Shown piece by piece: positions 54,946 to 64,000 of a DNA stretch of 64,000 nt. A model generated the notes under the pieces. The model searched no databases. It had not been told where the DNA came from and saw nothing but the letters and a program-made list of their open reading frames with translations. Origin of the DNA: Dermacentor variabilis. Its lineage: Eukaryota; Arthropoda; Arachnida; Ixodida; Ixodidae. The stretch covers positions 31,363,568-31,427,567 of the forward strand of contig NW_027460291.1 of the NCBI RefSeq assembly GCF_050947875.1, given 5' to 3'. Position 1 is the stretch's first letter. Each line of letters starts with the position of its first letter. The position numbers were made by a program, and so were the translations under genes.

Positions 54946-57344
54946 TTCTTCACCTCGATCGAGCGACGAAGGGAGTATGACAACGGCGGTATGACAATAG
55001 GATCACGGTTCTTAAATGATGCCAATGGTATAACGAAGAAAGCGTGCCGGCGAATGCACGAGAACAATTGGATGACTACCAGTGTATGACGACGATGGCT
55101 TGACAAACGAACGCATAAAGTTGACTCTATGATGACGATGGCATGAGAATGGCGGCATAATAACGATATAATGACGATATAAAAGATACTAAAAATTAAT
55201 GATTTAACTAACCAATTATTTTGTTTATGCGTTCGTTGTGGGGTATTGTCAAGCGCTCCATTTCACAATAATGTCTTTTGAAGTCTGAGAGTGAAAATGT
55301 AAAATTCTTTAATGTGCTCCATGAAATCGCGCAAGTGTTCTGACGAAACATATCGCTAAGCTGCGATCGGTCGTTTAATGTTTAAATAACAGCACCTGCA
55401 CAAAATAGTAAGGAAAATTCCCTACTTACTTTTAATGCAGTACAGCTGACTAGAATCACTTTCAAAAATATTTTCACTGCGAAGCCCAGCAACCTATACA
55501 TCCCATCCAACCAACGCGCTCAACGGAAACGGCTATTGCAAGCTATACTTCCTCGTTTCGGTACATGACGATGCATGAACGAATTATTGGGAGTAGCTGG
55601 GCCATAAATTCTAATCTAATTCAATGTTTTCTCATAAGAGACGGGAGCATAGGCAAGATCTCTTTTTGTTTTCTTGTTTTTACCTAGGAATAAAAATACA
55701 GGTACTGTCCAACCTGCGAGCTAACCGGTGAGCACCCTGGCCGATTTTAAAACGCCACACCGTATATATGTGCTTCTCTTATCAGACGACTGTTGCAGCA
55801 GAAGAGCGATAAACAGTTTTTATTTCAGTAAGCCGCGGTCGCCTCTTGGTTCAAATAGGCGCAGTCAGACAACGCGGTATTGTGTAAAGAAGCTTCAAAC
55901 GATGGAGGTCATAGACTTAATTGCGGAGTTGCGCTCTCCGAAAGAGGGCAGCCGCTCTGTGATATTCGTACTGACTGCGTTATTTCTTTCACACTTCTTC
56001 CACACATCCACATGCTTGCAGGCGTGTGTAAAAAAAAAAAAAAAAAGAAGCGGCGCCTTGTTTATTTCATTCCACACTCCCACTGCGCCCGCACTGTCAA
56101 CGGCCGGGCGAACCTGGTCGCTCGACGTCCTAGTGCCCCGCGTGGCCGCGGGGCACTACGGGGACTGTCTGAGAAAGGTCAGTTAGGTGGCCGGATTGTA
56201 CTAATTTCTGGATTGAAGGGAATTTTATCGTTTGATGTTCATAATAATCTCACAGTATGTGGAAAAACTGACGAAAGACGCAGACAGAATAAAGAGACGA
56301 AAGGCAGGGAGGTCAACCAGATGAGCGTCTCGTTAGCTACCCTGCACTTGAGGTTTACACCAAAGCCCCTAGAAAACAAGACTGCTACCTCAAAGGCCAT
56401 GTGATCCAGTCAAGGGCACCCTGAGAGCCTTTTCCATGCTGAGCCTTCACAGCATATTTTCTCCCTTCTTTGCAATGCAAGAAGCTGCTTATGCAATCAA
56501 GACGACCCTTAATTAACGTCGTGCGTTCAAGTAAATATTATTAGCCCTGAAACTTCATTGTTGATCTAGGCCTATACTGATGTACCACTCCTCCTTGTCA
56601 ACGATTACAACATTTACAGAAAAGACAAGGTAGTCTCCGGAAAGTCTTTGCGGCCGAGAGGCTGCGCTATGGAGCCTTTGAGCTTAGAGTCTGTGCCACC
56701 GCCGCGCATTGCCCGTCTGTCTCGTCTGCACTTGTCCACGTATTTATGTTGTTCTGTGTTTTGTGAGCGCCGTTGTTAGTGTGCAGTTTTTCTCTAAACG
56801 ATGTGGTGACATCACGAAGCCTCGTCGGAAGAACTACTGATTTGCTCCCGAATACAGAATTGCGTATTGGCGTCGAGGACATAGCGTGGCGCCGTCTGTC
56901 GGAATCTCTCCGTGACGTAGAAAACGTTACCACGTGATACCGATCGCGAAGTGTTCGACGTCTCCAGTGGGTCAGCCCGTTCAGCCACCGTTGTTTTCGT
57001 GTTGCAAGCGTTGAATGTGTGCGTCTTAGACGCAAAGGAACCTAGTGTGCAGGCCAACAAAGGTATTTCGCGAGCCAACCTACGGCATCGTCCACTCTCG
57101 TCCGAGCGCGTGCACGCAGCGCCATGGACGACGAACGTGAAGAGGCCACTCGCGTATATGGAAGCTGTTATGAAATATACCGACTAATCTACAACTCGAA
57201 GCACTCGCACATGTCGTGTACATTTATGTTTACTGAGGCAAGCGTGATTGCCCTCACCTATCTCTTGCTTTTGCGCGCACGGTGCGCGGCCGAGAGGTAA
57301 GATATCGATTTGCGTTGATTGCCGTGCATAATTCACAGCACCGC
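54946..57344. other. Intergenic region with a GAC/ATG-rich degenerate repeat
   Basis: About 54970-55195 is built of loosely repeated words such as TATGACGACGATGGC and looks like a decayed minisatellite. The rest is unassigned. Notable features are a run of 19 A residues near 56031 and a GC hairpin at 56131-56158. The frame of 174 codons at 55880-56404 crosses the A run and has no domain I recognise, so it is not called as a gene. Confidence 0.35.
56131..56158. other. Perfect 12-bp GC-rich hairpin
   Basis: TAGTGCCCCGCG is followed by the loop TGGC and the exact inverse CGCGGGGCACTA. The stem is too short for a typical microRNA precursor. No neighbouring gene suggests a role. Confidence 0.6.
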
Positions 57345-58161
57345 TTCCAACGTCTAAGCACGCAGTGAATAGCATTGGAGAGATTGTATCTCCTTGTCTG
57401 ACCCCTTTCTTTATAGGTGTCTTCCTCCTGCTTTTCTTGTGTAGAATTAAGGTAGCTGTAGAACCTCTGTAGATATTTTCCAAGGCATTTACCAAAGCGC
57501 TCTGTACTCCTTGCTTACGTAATGCCTCTATCACTGCTGGTATCTCTACTGAGTCAAATGCCTTTTCGTAATCTATGAAAGCCAAATAGAGAGGCTTACT
57601 GTACTCTGCGGATTGCTCGATAACCTGCTTTATGATATGGATGTGATCCACTGCAGAGTATCCCTTCCTGAAGCCAGGCTGTTCCCTTGGTTGATTAAAG
57701 TCCAGTGTTGCCCTTATTCCATTGGAGATTATTTTGGTAAATATTTTATATAATACTGGGAGTAAGCTAATGGGCCTATAATTTTTCAATTCTTTAACGT
57801 CTCCCTTTTTGTGGATTAGTATGTTTGCATTCTTCCAGTTTTCTGGGACCCTTGCAGTCGATAGACACTTCGTATAAAGAGCCGCCAGTTTTTCAACCGT
57901 TATGTCTCCTTCATCTTTGATTAAATCGACTGTTATTCCATCTTCCCCTGCCGATCTTCTTCGTTTCATGTCTTGCAGGGCCCTTCTGACCTCGTCGCCA
58001 GTTATAGGAGGAGTTCCTGTATCCTGTTCATAACTGTTTCTAATTGAGGTATCCTGACTCCTCTGGGTACTGTACAGGTCAGTATAGAATTCTTCCGCTG
58101 CTTCTACTATATCTTCAAGATTGCTGATGATATTACCCTGCGTATATTTCAATGCATACAT
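57345..58161 (-). pseudogene. RTE reverse transcriptase, N-terminal half
   Basis: The open frame encodes the region from before the fingers to the start of the palm. Visible blocks are NIISNLEDIVEAAEEFYTDL, KNYRPISLLPVLYKIFTKII, QPGFRKGYSAVDHI, LAFIDYEKAFDSV with the first catalytic Asp, and GVRQGDTISPMLFTA. The frame then leaves homology and continues to a stop at 57184 through unrelated sequence (VGSGAVNYARQ onward). About 270 codons are intact without a stop, so this copy is younger than most. The second catalytic motif is missing. Confidence 0.85.
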
Positions 58162-58617
58162 CTTGGGTTGTCCTATGCCAAGTTTTTCTCACCGATTTCA
58201 GGCTGCGTCCATTTTTTTACGGCTTCTTCAGTCTTTCTCATTTTATGGTTTCGTATATCCCTTATTTTCTCCTTGTTGATCATTTTTGAAAGTTCAGCGA
58301 ATTCCAGCTTATCTCTTGAGTTGAACCCTTTCATTTTTGTCGTTCCTTTTTTAGGTCCTTCGTTAGTTGGGAGAGCTTGCCTACTGTTTGCTTTGGTGCC
58401 TTGCCTCCCACTTCAATTGCTGCCTACGAAGCCAACCTAGTTATGGTTTCATTAATTAGCTCTATGTCATCATCATCTCTCTGTTCTAAGGCGGCATATT
58501 TGTTTGCAAGTACCAGCCTGCATTTGTCTGCTTTTGCCCTTACTGCCTCTAGGTTGACCTGCTTCTTCTTGACCAATTTAACTCTTTCTCTCTTCAAATT
58601 GAGGTGAATGCTAGCCC

Positions 58618-59334
58618 TCATAACCTATGATCACTGCATTTTATCCTACCTATCACTTCTACATCCTGTACTATGCTGGGATCAGCAGAAAGTATGAAGT
58701 CAATTTCATTCCTTGTTTCACCATAATGGCTTTTCCAGGTCCACTTTCTGTTGCTACGCTTCTTGAAAAAGGTGTTCTTTATTCGAAGCTTATTCCTTTC
58801 TGCGAATTCCACCTGCATCTCACCTCTAGCGTTCCTAGAATCGACGCTGTAGTTGCCAATGGCTTGTTCACCAGCCTGCGTTTTCCCCACTTTTGCATTA
58901 AAGTTGCCCATTACTACAGTATATTGAGTTTGCTCTTTTCGCATAGCTAATTCAACATCTTCATAAAATTGATCTATTTCTTCATCATCGATACCGGATG
59001 TTGGAGCTTAGGCTTGTACTAACTTTAATCTATACCTCTTATTAAGTTTGATTACGACTACAGCTACCCTCTCATTAATGCTGTAGAAATCGTCAATGTT
59101 GCCCGCTATGTCCTTATGGATTAGGAATCCTACCCCGCATTGCTTCTTATCTAGGAGACCTCTATAGCAGATGACATGTCCGTTATTCAGCAATGTATAT
59201 GCCTCACTAGTTCTTCTAGTCTCACTAAGGCCGATGATATCCCAAACAATGTCTGATAATTCCTCAAAGAGTCCTGCTAAGCTAGCCTCACTCGAGAAAG
59301 TTCGGGTGTTAAACGTTGCAAGGGTCAGTTCCAT
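58618..59334 (-). pseudogene. RTE AP-type endonuclease, one nonsense change
   Basis: The domain starts MELTLATFNTRTFSSEASLA and keeps the family motifs in order. These are the Asn of FNTRT, GLSETRR with the catalytic Glu, the INERV region, GNFNAKVGKTQAG, FILSADPS and CSDHR with the final Asp-His pair. A single TAA at 59008-59010 (minus strand) replaces the Tyr expected in the YAPTSG block. A TGA-like break follows SDHRL at 58618. This nuclease nicks target DNA to prime reverse transcription. It would be nearly complete but for the nonsense codon. Confidence 0.85.
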
Positions 59335-59480
59335 TGGCGGCCTGTCCGGATCCAGAGATTCTTAGCACCTCCTGCTGCGTTACAGGTCTTACCGCCGCCT
59401 TTGTCAGGTGCTCCGCAGCTGCTGGGAACTGAGGGCCATTGAGTAATTGAGTTAGCCATTTGGCCACACCATATTGTTGA

Positions 59481-60312
59481 CGATTTTAAATGCCTCGGTG
59501 CGACATTTACTGCACACATGTACTGGGAATCCCATGTGAACTTACTAGAAAGAAATCTTATTCGAATAACTGGAATAATTGGTCGTCTCAGATACATTTT
59601 TTCTGCAAAGCTTAAAATATTTATTTATAATTATCTTTTCCATTCACATGTTAACTACTGCCAACTTTTCTGGGGTACAACTACATTCTCGAACCTACAA
59701 AAAATTTACGTTATGCAGAAACGATACCTACGCCATGTGTACAATGCTGATTTTAATGCAACAACTGCAGGTTTTTTTTCCATGGAGCGCATGTGAACAC
59801 GGCTCATAAATTATACTACTGTCGTTTGAGGACTAGATTTAAATATGAAGTGAGATATAACATACCTAACCTAGGTAAACTGGCACAATTACAAAAAAAA
59901 TGGGCACTATTATGCTACCAGACATGGAGAATATTGGAACGTTGTTGCACCCCGCTTGATAATGCGTATGTTATTCTTTGCCATCACTGTTAAACCATTA
60001 TCAGTCTACTCATTTTGATTTATTTATTTGTTCCACTGCTAAACTTAGATCTATGTTTGCAGAAGAAGAAAAATGATTTGCTTATCCTGGCATTTATTTA
60101 TTTATTTCATTTTTTTCGAATCATTGTGTTTTACTTTTGTTCTGCACTGATCAAGTGTTTACATTTGTTTATTGGCTGTTTTTCATTGCTGATACGCAAA
60201 CGTTGTTCATTGCGTGGGGCTGTGGACTAGTCAAGCCCCCTACTGGCAGCTTTTCTTCCGCTGTCCTCCATCTGTAATGTATATGGTGGAAATAAAGATT
60301 TTATTTGATTAA
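59481..60312 (+). mobile_element. CR1-like LINE 3' end
   Basis: The plus strand encodes the C-terminal domain after reverse transcriptase. FKCLGATFTAHMYWESHVN leads into GRLRYIFSAKLKIFIYN, then YLFHSHVNYCQLFWGTTT and a later Tyr/Arg-rich segment. A 3' UTR with a GGGGCT...AGCCCC hairpin (about 60211-60235) and GGTGGAAATAAAGATTTTAT ends the copy near 60305. The upstream part, including the catalytic box, is missing. It lies tail-away from the inverted RTE, with no spacer between them. Confidence 0.8.
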
Positions 60313-61094
60313 TTACGTTCACCATACTTCGTTTTCAGTTACTCTGCCGGTCTCTAGTATCAACCAATTCGTTGACCAGCAGTTCTGCACATCACGACTG
60401 CTAACAGATGGAGAGGCAGCGTGTGAGACTGACCACGTTCGAATATGCAGCATAAAGGAACAGCATAAGGACATTCCTCCTAATTAGATAATTAGTCTAA
60501 ATGAAATGATCGACTTCTAAAATATTATGATTAGATTAAAAGTTTCAATGAGAAAATTGTACAGCAACATGAAAAACTGCTGATACAGCTTTCTGTTGCT
60601 CAATACATGCTACATAAAAGTATTTTTTCGAGCGCGAAAGAAGCCCGCGAATACACGCAAAGTGTCTGGAGCGGCCAGTCCGCGGTAATTTTGCGTAATT
60701 TTACGTGGCGACGCTGTTATCGCCCTTGGACCTTATACGGAACTTCACGGCGACGGCTGAAATGAGCTTAGAGTGTATATAGAATTGCTCTCGCAATAAA
60801 AACTTTGCATGAAAATCACACCGAGCGCTTCACAAAGGCTAGCAAATCGTTAGGTTCCGCATTGCAAGTTGCACGTAACCTCCCACAAGTTCTGCAACCC
60901 GAAGGAAATCAGCCGCGAGCTTATCTCCAGCTCCCGATTCCGGCGAAGCTCGGTGTTTTGGACGGTCCAACGGCCGGACAGGAAGGTTCTGCGGTGGCAC
61001 TGCTCCGGCGACAAGGCACCTTCATTTCCAGCCTGGCGCAAATAAACGTCGTAAATTCTAATACATACAGTCCCGGAAAGTTCCACGTCGTACT
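60313..61094. other. Intergenic sequence, no gene supported
   Basis: A GC-richer part starts at about 60650. The frame of 144 codons at 60805-61239 on the plus strand overlaps the THAP-like region in the opposite direction and has no recognisable domain. I see no repeat structure. Confidence 0.3.
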
Positions 61095-61299
61095 AACCGA
61101 ACATTTGGGCTCCAACGCCGTACACAAAATCTTCGTGGAAGTGCTCGCTACACACGCGATAATGATGGTGAGCTGCTTCCCCATTCTCATCTTTATCAAC
61201 CATGCATCCTGCTGCTGCTTGGTTCTGGGGTACGCATGAAAACTCGCACCGGGCTCCGTCGAATGCGTTCGGCACAGTGGCACCGAACAGTAACCATGC
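61095..61299 (-). pseudogene. THAP-domain fragment with a frameshift
   Basis: On the minus strand, GYCSVPLCRTHSTEPGASFH is followed by AYPRTKQQQDAWLIKMRMGK. After a one-base shift near 61165-61175 the other frame gives RVCSEHFHEDFVYG. Together these show the C2CH pattern of a THAP zinc finger: Cys pair, Phe-His, Trp, then CSEHF. TTTCAG lies directly before the first codon, so it could be an exon with a preserved acceptor. It is of a different type from the THAP exon at 37164-37325, with little residue identity outside the zinc ligands. The frameshift makes it a pseudogene unless it is a sequencing error. Confidence 0.65.
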
Positions 61300-61592
61300 T
61301 GAAACGAACGAAATTATTGCCTTCGGGATGAAAGGCAGCGGGTAGCGCTGGCGTGGCTGGTGGGGGCAGAGGCGAGTCGCGTGATGTCGTTTACTACGTC
61401 ACAGTGATAGTAGCGCCGGTCTCTTCTGTGGTGGCCCTCGAGGACGCGCCGACGTGGATTAATGCCCCCTAGGATGACGAAATGCGATGTGTTTGGAATC
61501 GGATCCTTCATCGTGCTGATAAGCCCCTGGTACTGACTGACGCTGTGTGTAAGCTACCGTTCAACGAAAAGTAGGTGCTTCGAGACTATTTT
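61300..61592. other. Spacer between THAP fragment and LTR
   Basis: About 290 bp of moderately GC-rich sequence with no recognised feature. Confidence 0.3.
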
Positions 61593-62013
61593 TCACGTGG
61601 CAGTGACGTTAAAGAACGCAGTAGCAATACTGTGAAAGGCAAAACTTACTTTTATTGGGCGAACCTGTGCCTACAAAAACAGGCTACACTTAAAGCACAA
61701 CGATAGCGGCGAACACCGCAGGCGATCGTCGAAAATCTGACCAGCGGGTCAAGCGCGTCGGCTTTTATGCATCAGTCGTCGAATGTTCCAGAGTAATTGC
61801 TGGGACCCGCGTGCCTTCCACAAAGTGCTACACTATTCGCGTCGCGCATACACGCAATCAGATTACAGAAGGTTCGATGACAGACAGCGGATGGAATAAT
61901 CGATAACATTCCAGAAACTTCCTATACACGCAGGCGCGTACTGCGCTGTGCGATAACAATTGCTGGGCGGTGACAAGCGGTCACCCCGAAAAGATAAACA
62001 AGTACACGTGTCA
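61593..62013 (-). repeat. Probable 3' LTR of a Ty3/gypsy element
   Basis: On the minus strand the LTR would start TGACACGTGTACTTG right after a purine-rich tract (AAGAGGGGTAG, plus 62014-62025). It would end near CACTGCCACGTGAAA. An AATAAA lies at 61651-61656 on the minus strand, in the position expected for the R/U5 boundary. The second LTR is outside the window, so both boundaries are estimates and no target duplication can be tested. Confidence 0.55.
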
Positions 62014-62212
62014 CTACCCCTCTTAAAAAGCATCGACCCAATGCTGCAAACAAACGAAAGTAATAAACAAAAAACACCCGTAGCAAAGAAACATCAAAAT
62101 AAGGAAGTTCGTCAGCGTGCGCGAAAGGGTTTATGACGAACCACGTGGACCACTTCAGATCGTGTGCGGCGCCGCTGTGAATGCGAAATGCCGTCTGGCA
62201 CGACCTCATAGT

Positions 62213-63600
62213 TCAGTGCGCCAATACGTCGGATGACCTTGTAGGGTCCGAAAAAGCGTCGCAATAGTTTCTCACCGAGTCTTTGTCAGCGTATCGGGGT
62301 CCAAACCCAAACACGGTCGCTGGGCTGGTACTCGACGTAGCGTCGTCGGAGGTTGTAGTGTCGGCTGTCGGTTGGCTGTTGGTTCTTGATCCGTAGGGGG
62401 CCGAGCTGTCGGGCTTCTTCGGCGCGCTGGAGATAGGTCGTGACGTCAAGATTCTCTTCGTCGGTGACGTGCGGTAGCATGGCGTCGAGAGTCGTCGTCG
62501 GGTACCTGCCGTAAACCAGCTTGAACGGCGTGATCTGTGTTGTTTCTTGCGCCGCTGTGTTGTAAGCAAAGGTTACGTACGGCAGGACCGCGTCCCACGT
62601 CTGGTGCTCGACGTCGACGTACATTGCTAGCATGTCGGCGAGGGTCTTGTTGAGGCGCTCCATGACACCATTCGTCGGCGGGTGCTAGGCAGTTGTCCTC
62701 CTATGGCTTGTCTGGCTGTATTACAGAATGGCTTGGGTGAGCTCTGGTGTAAAAGCCGTTCCTCTGTCGGTGATGAGGACTTCTGGGGCACCATGTCGCA
62801 GCAGGATGTTCTCGACAAAAAATTTCGCCACTTCGGCTGCGCTGCCTTTCGGTAGAGCTTTAGTTTCAGCAAAGCGGGTGAGATAGTCCGTCGCCACGAC
62901 GATCCACTTATTTCCGGATGTTGACGTCGGAAACGGTCCCAACAAATCTATCCCGATCTGCTGATATGGTCGGCAAGGAGGTTCGATCAGCTGTACTATT
63001 CTTCCTGGCCTTGTCGATGGTGTCTTGCGTCGCTGACAGTCTCGGCATGTCTTGACGTAACGAGCGACGTCGACGGTCAGACGCGGCCAGTAATACCTTT
63101 CCTGTATCCTCGACAGCGTCCGGGAGAATCTGAGGTGCCGTGTGGTTGGATCGCCATGTTGGGCGTGCAGTGCTTCTGCACACAGCGCTGACGAAACAAC
63201 AAGAAGGCAGTTGGTGCGGACAACGAGCAGGTTCTTTTGTAGCGTGAACGAAGACAAACCGCGCTTAAATGCACTAGGTACAACGTCGGTGTTCCCTTCC
63301 AAATACTTGACGAGGCCTTTTAGCTCCAGGTCTGCTCGTTGCTGTTTAGTTAAGTCTTCCGCTCTTATTATTCCAAGGAAGGCGTCGCCGCCATCGTGGT
63401 CTTGCGGCGGTAGATCGATAGGGGCGCGTGATTGGCAGTCGGCGTTAGAGTGTTTTCGTCCGGACTTGTAGATTACCGTGACGTCATATTCTTGCAGTCA
63501 GAGGCTTCACCGCGCCAGCCGTCTTGAAGGGTCCTTTAAGCTAGCTAGCCAACACAACGCGTGATGGTCGCTGACGACTTTGAATGCTTAAATGATATTG
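62213..63600 (-). pseudogene. Ty3/gypsy integrase and preceding RNase H linker
   Basis: From right to left the minus strand encodes the end of RNase H (SDHHALCWLASLKDP, then two TGA stops near 63500, EYDVTVIYKSGRKHS and DADC-like NADC). It then encodes the integrase zinc-binding region (HGDPTTRHLRFSRTL, then YVKTCRDCQRRK) and the catalytic core. The core keeps GIDLLGPFP, LITDRGTAF and the Glu of MERLNKTL, so all three catalytic acids are present. A TAG replaces the Tyr codon near 62687, splitting the core into 62721-63302 and 62286-62663. The C-terminal part includes FKLVYGRYPTT and a YVEYQPSDRVWVW segment. Integrase joins element cDNA to the host chromosome. Confidence 0.9.
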
Positions 63601-63777
63601 CGCGACATAAAAACGACACGGACGTGAAAGAAGACGACACACCAAGCGCAAACTTTCAACTAAGTTTAAGTTTCAACTAAGTTTAAGTTTCAACTAAGTT
63701 TCAACTAAGTTTTATGTCGCGCAATATCATTTAAGCAATGGATTACCAACTTGCCCGGAATGCTGCTCTCATTAAGT
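63588..63777 (-). mobile_element. Penelope-end insertion with perfect 28-bp inverted repeat and target duplication
   Basis: TGCTTAAATGATATTGCGCG plus eight more bases is repeated exactly inverted at about 63708-63736. Between them lie the inverse of a Penelope-type terminus (GACGACACACCAAGCGCAAA) and a short tandem array of TTTCAACTAAGTTTAAG units. ACCAACTTGCCCGGAATG follows on the right. The gypsy sequence GACTTTGAATG occurs on both sides (ending at about 63588 and 63792), giving an 11-bp target duplication. Without the insertion the gypsy frame reads GRPFKVVSDHH. Confidence 0.75.
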
Positions 63778-64000
63778 TCATGACTTTGAATGGCCTGCCA
63801 TATAGATAAGGTAAGGTAAGGTATAGGCCTGCCATATAGGTAAGATTTTGCTGTAGCCAAAATGATGGCGAGGCATTCCTTTTCAGTCGTAGAATAATTG
63901 CCTTCCGCTTTTGACAGCGACCAGCTAGCATAGGATATCACCCATTCAAGTCCGTCTTTCTCTGGACTAGGACGGCATCGAGGCCTAGGCTACTGGCATC
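63778..64000 (-). pseudogene. Ty3/gypsy RNase H region, partial
   Basis: The minus-strand frame encodes [20 protein letters not shown] and then [16 protein letters not shown], the conserved stretch of Ty3/gypsy RNase H with the catalytic Glu in TEKEC. A duplication of about 33 bp containing AAGGT repeats interrupts it near 63805-63840 and shifts the frame. The N-terminal part of the domain and the reverse transcriptase lie beyond the window edge. Confidence 0.85.

Larger units (their letters stand above)
57345..59478 (-). mobile_element. RTE LINE, 5' end present but 3'-truncated
   Basis: On the minus strand this copy has the RTE 5' non-coding region (59340-59478), the complete endonuclease and the first half of the reverse transcriptase. 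It stops after SPMLFTACLD near 57345. The FADD catalytic box, C-terminal domain and ATG tail are absent, the reverse of the usual 5' truncation, so a later deletion or rearrangement removed the 3' end. It belongs to a different subfamily from the 46-54 kb copies, with noticeably diverged protein. Confidence 0.85.
61593..64000 (-). mobile_element. Ty3/gypsy LTR retrotransposon, 3' half, running off the window
   Basis: Minus-strand coding order from the right edge is the RNase H region, linker, integrase and LTR, the order of Ty3/gypsy pol. Insertions and nonsense codons break it. A Penelope-derived insertion of about 190 bp sits in the RNase H part. A small duplication with AAGGT repeats lies near 63800-63835. 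Reverse transcriptase, protease, gag and the 5' LTR must lie beyond 64000. Confidence 0.9.

Noticed and set aside
55880..56404. 174-codon open frame as a gene
   Set aside because: It runs through a poly-A tract giving a run of lysines, overlaps a 152-codon frame in another phase, and has no recognisable domain.

Overview
The window is animal nuclear DNA, most probably from a hard (ixodid) tick. The lineage is inferred from three things: a tRNA-derived SINE that looks like the tick family known as Ruka, RTE and CR1-like LINEs with tick-type 3' ends, and the general mix of Penelope, pogo/Tigger and Ty3/gypsy remnants. No species can be named from sequence alone. I see no bacterial, organellar or viral genome structure.

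One host gene is clear. The last three coding exons of the catalytic subunit of calcineurin (protein phosphatase 2B, CanA/PPP3C family) lie on the + strand at 5841-5925, 22035-22132 and 28330-28496. They encode the calmodulin-binding helix, the linker and the autoinhibitory segment up to the stop codon. All three phases agree and every splice site is GT-AG. A 3' UTR of about 3.4 kb follows and ends near an AATAAA at 31885. The 5' part of the gene (phosphatase domain and calcineurin-B helix) is outside the window, so bases 1-5840 are read as upstream intron.

The 16.1 kb and 6.2 kb introns are filled with mobile elements. They hold a 5'-truncated RTE LINE split by a pogo-like DNA element, a long Penelope-derived hairpin, degenerate Tigger-like copies, a TTAA-flanked element, a POGK-like pogo element with a decayed transposase, and two more copies of the same pogo deletion derivative. 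They also hold an I-clade LINE end, a THAP-exon repeat, a long-TIR element and a complete SINE.

Downstream of the gene (31.9-64 kb) I find no intact host gene. The region holds small TIR elements, a minisatellite broken by a CR1 3' end, a THAP exon with a splice donor (37164-37325), a Penelope GIY-YIG endonuclease remnant and CR1 fragments. An RTE LINE at 46.1-53.9 kb carries a CR1 insertion and a second, inverted RTE insertion with a target duplication. It is followed by a tandem RTE fragment, an inverted RTE with its endonuclease, a CR1 end, a frameshifted THAP fragment, and the 3' half of a Ty3/gypsy element running off the right edge.

The main value of the window is its record of insertion order. 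Paralogous copies give the empty sites for several insertions. Four Penelope-end insertions share an unusual architecture in which each is bounded by its own locus-specific inverted repeat. All element coding regions seen are broken or partial.
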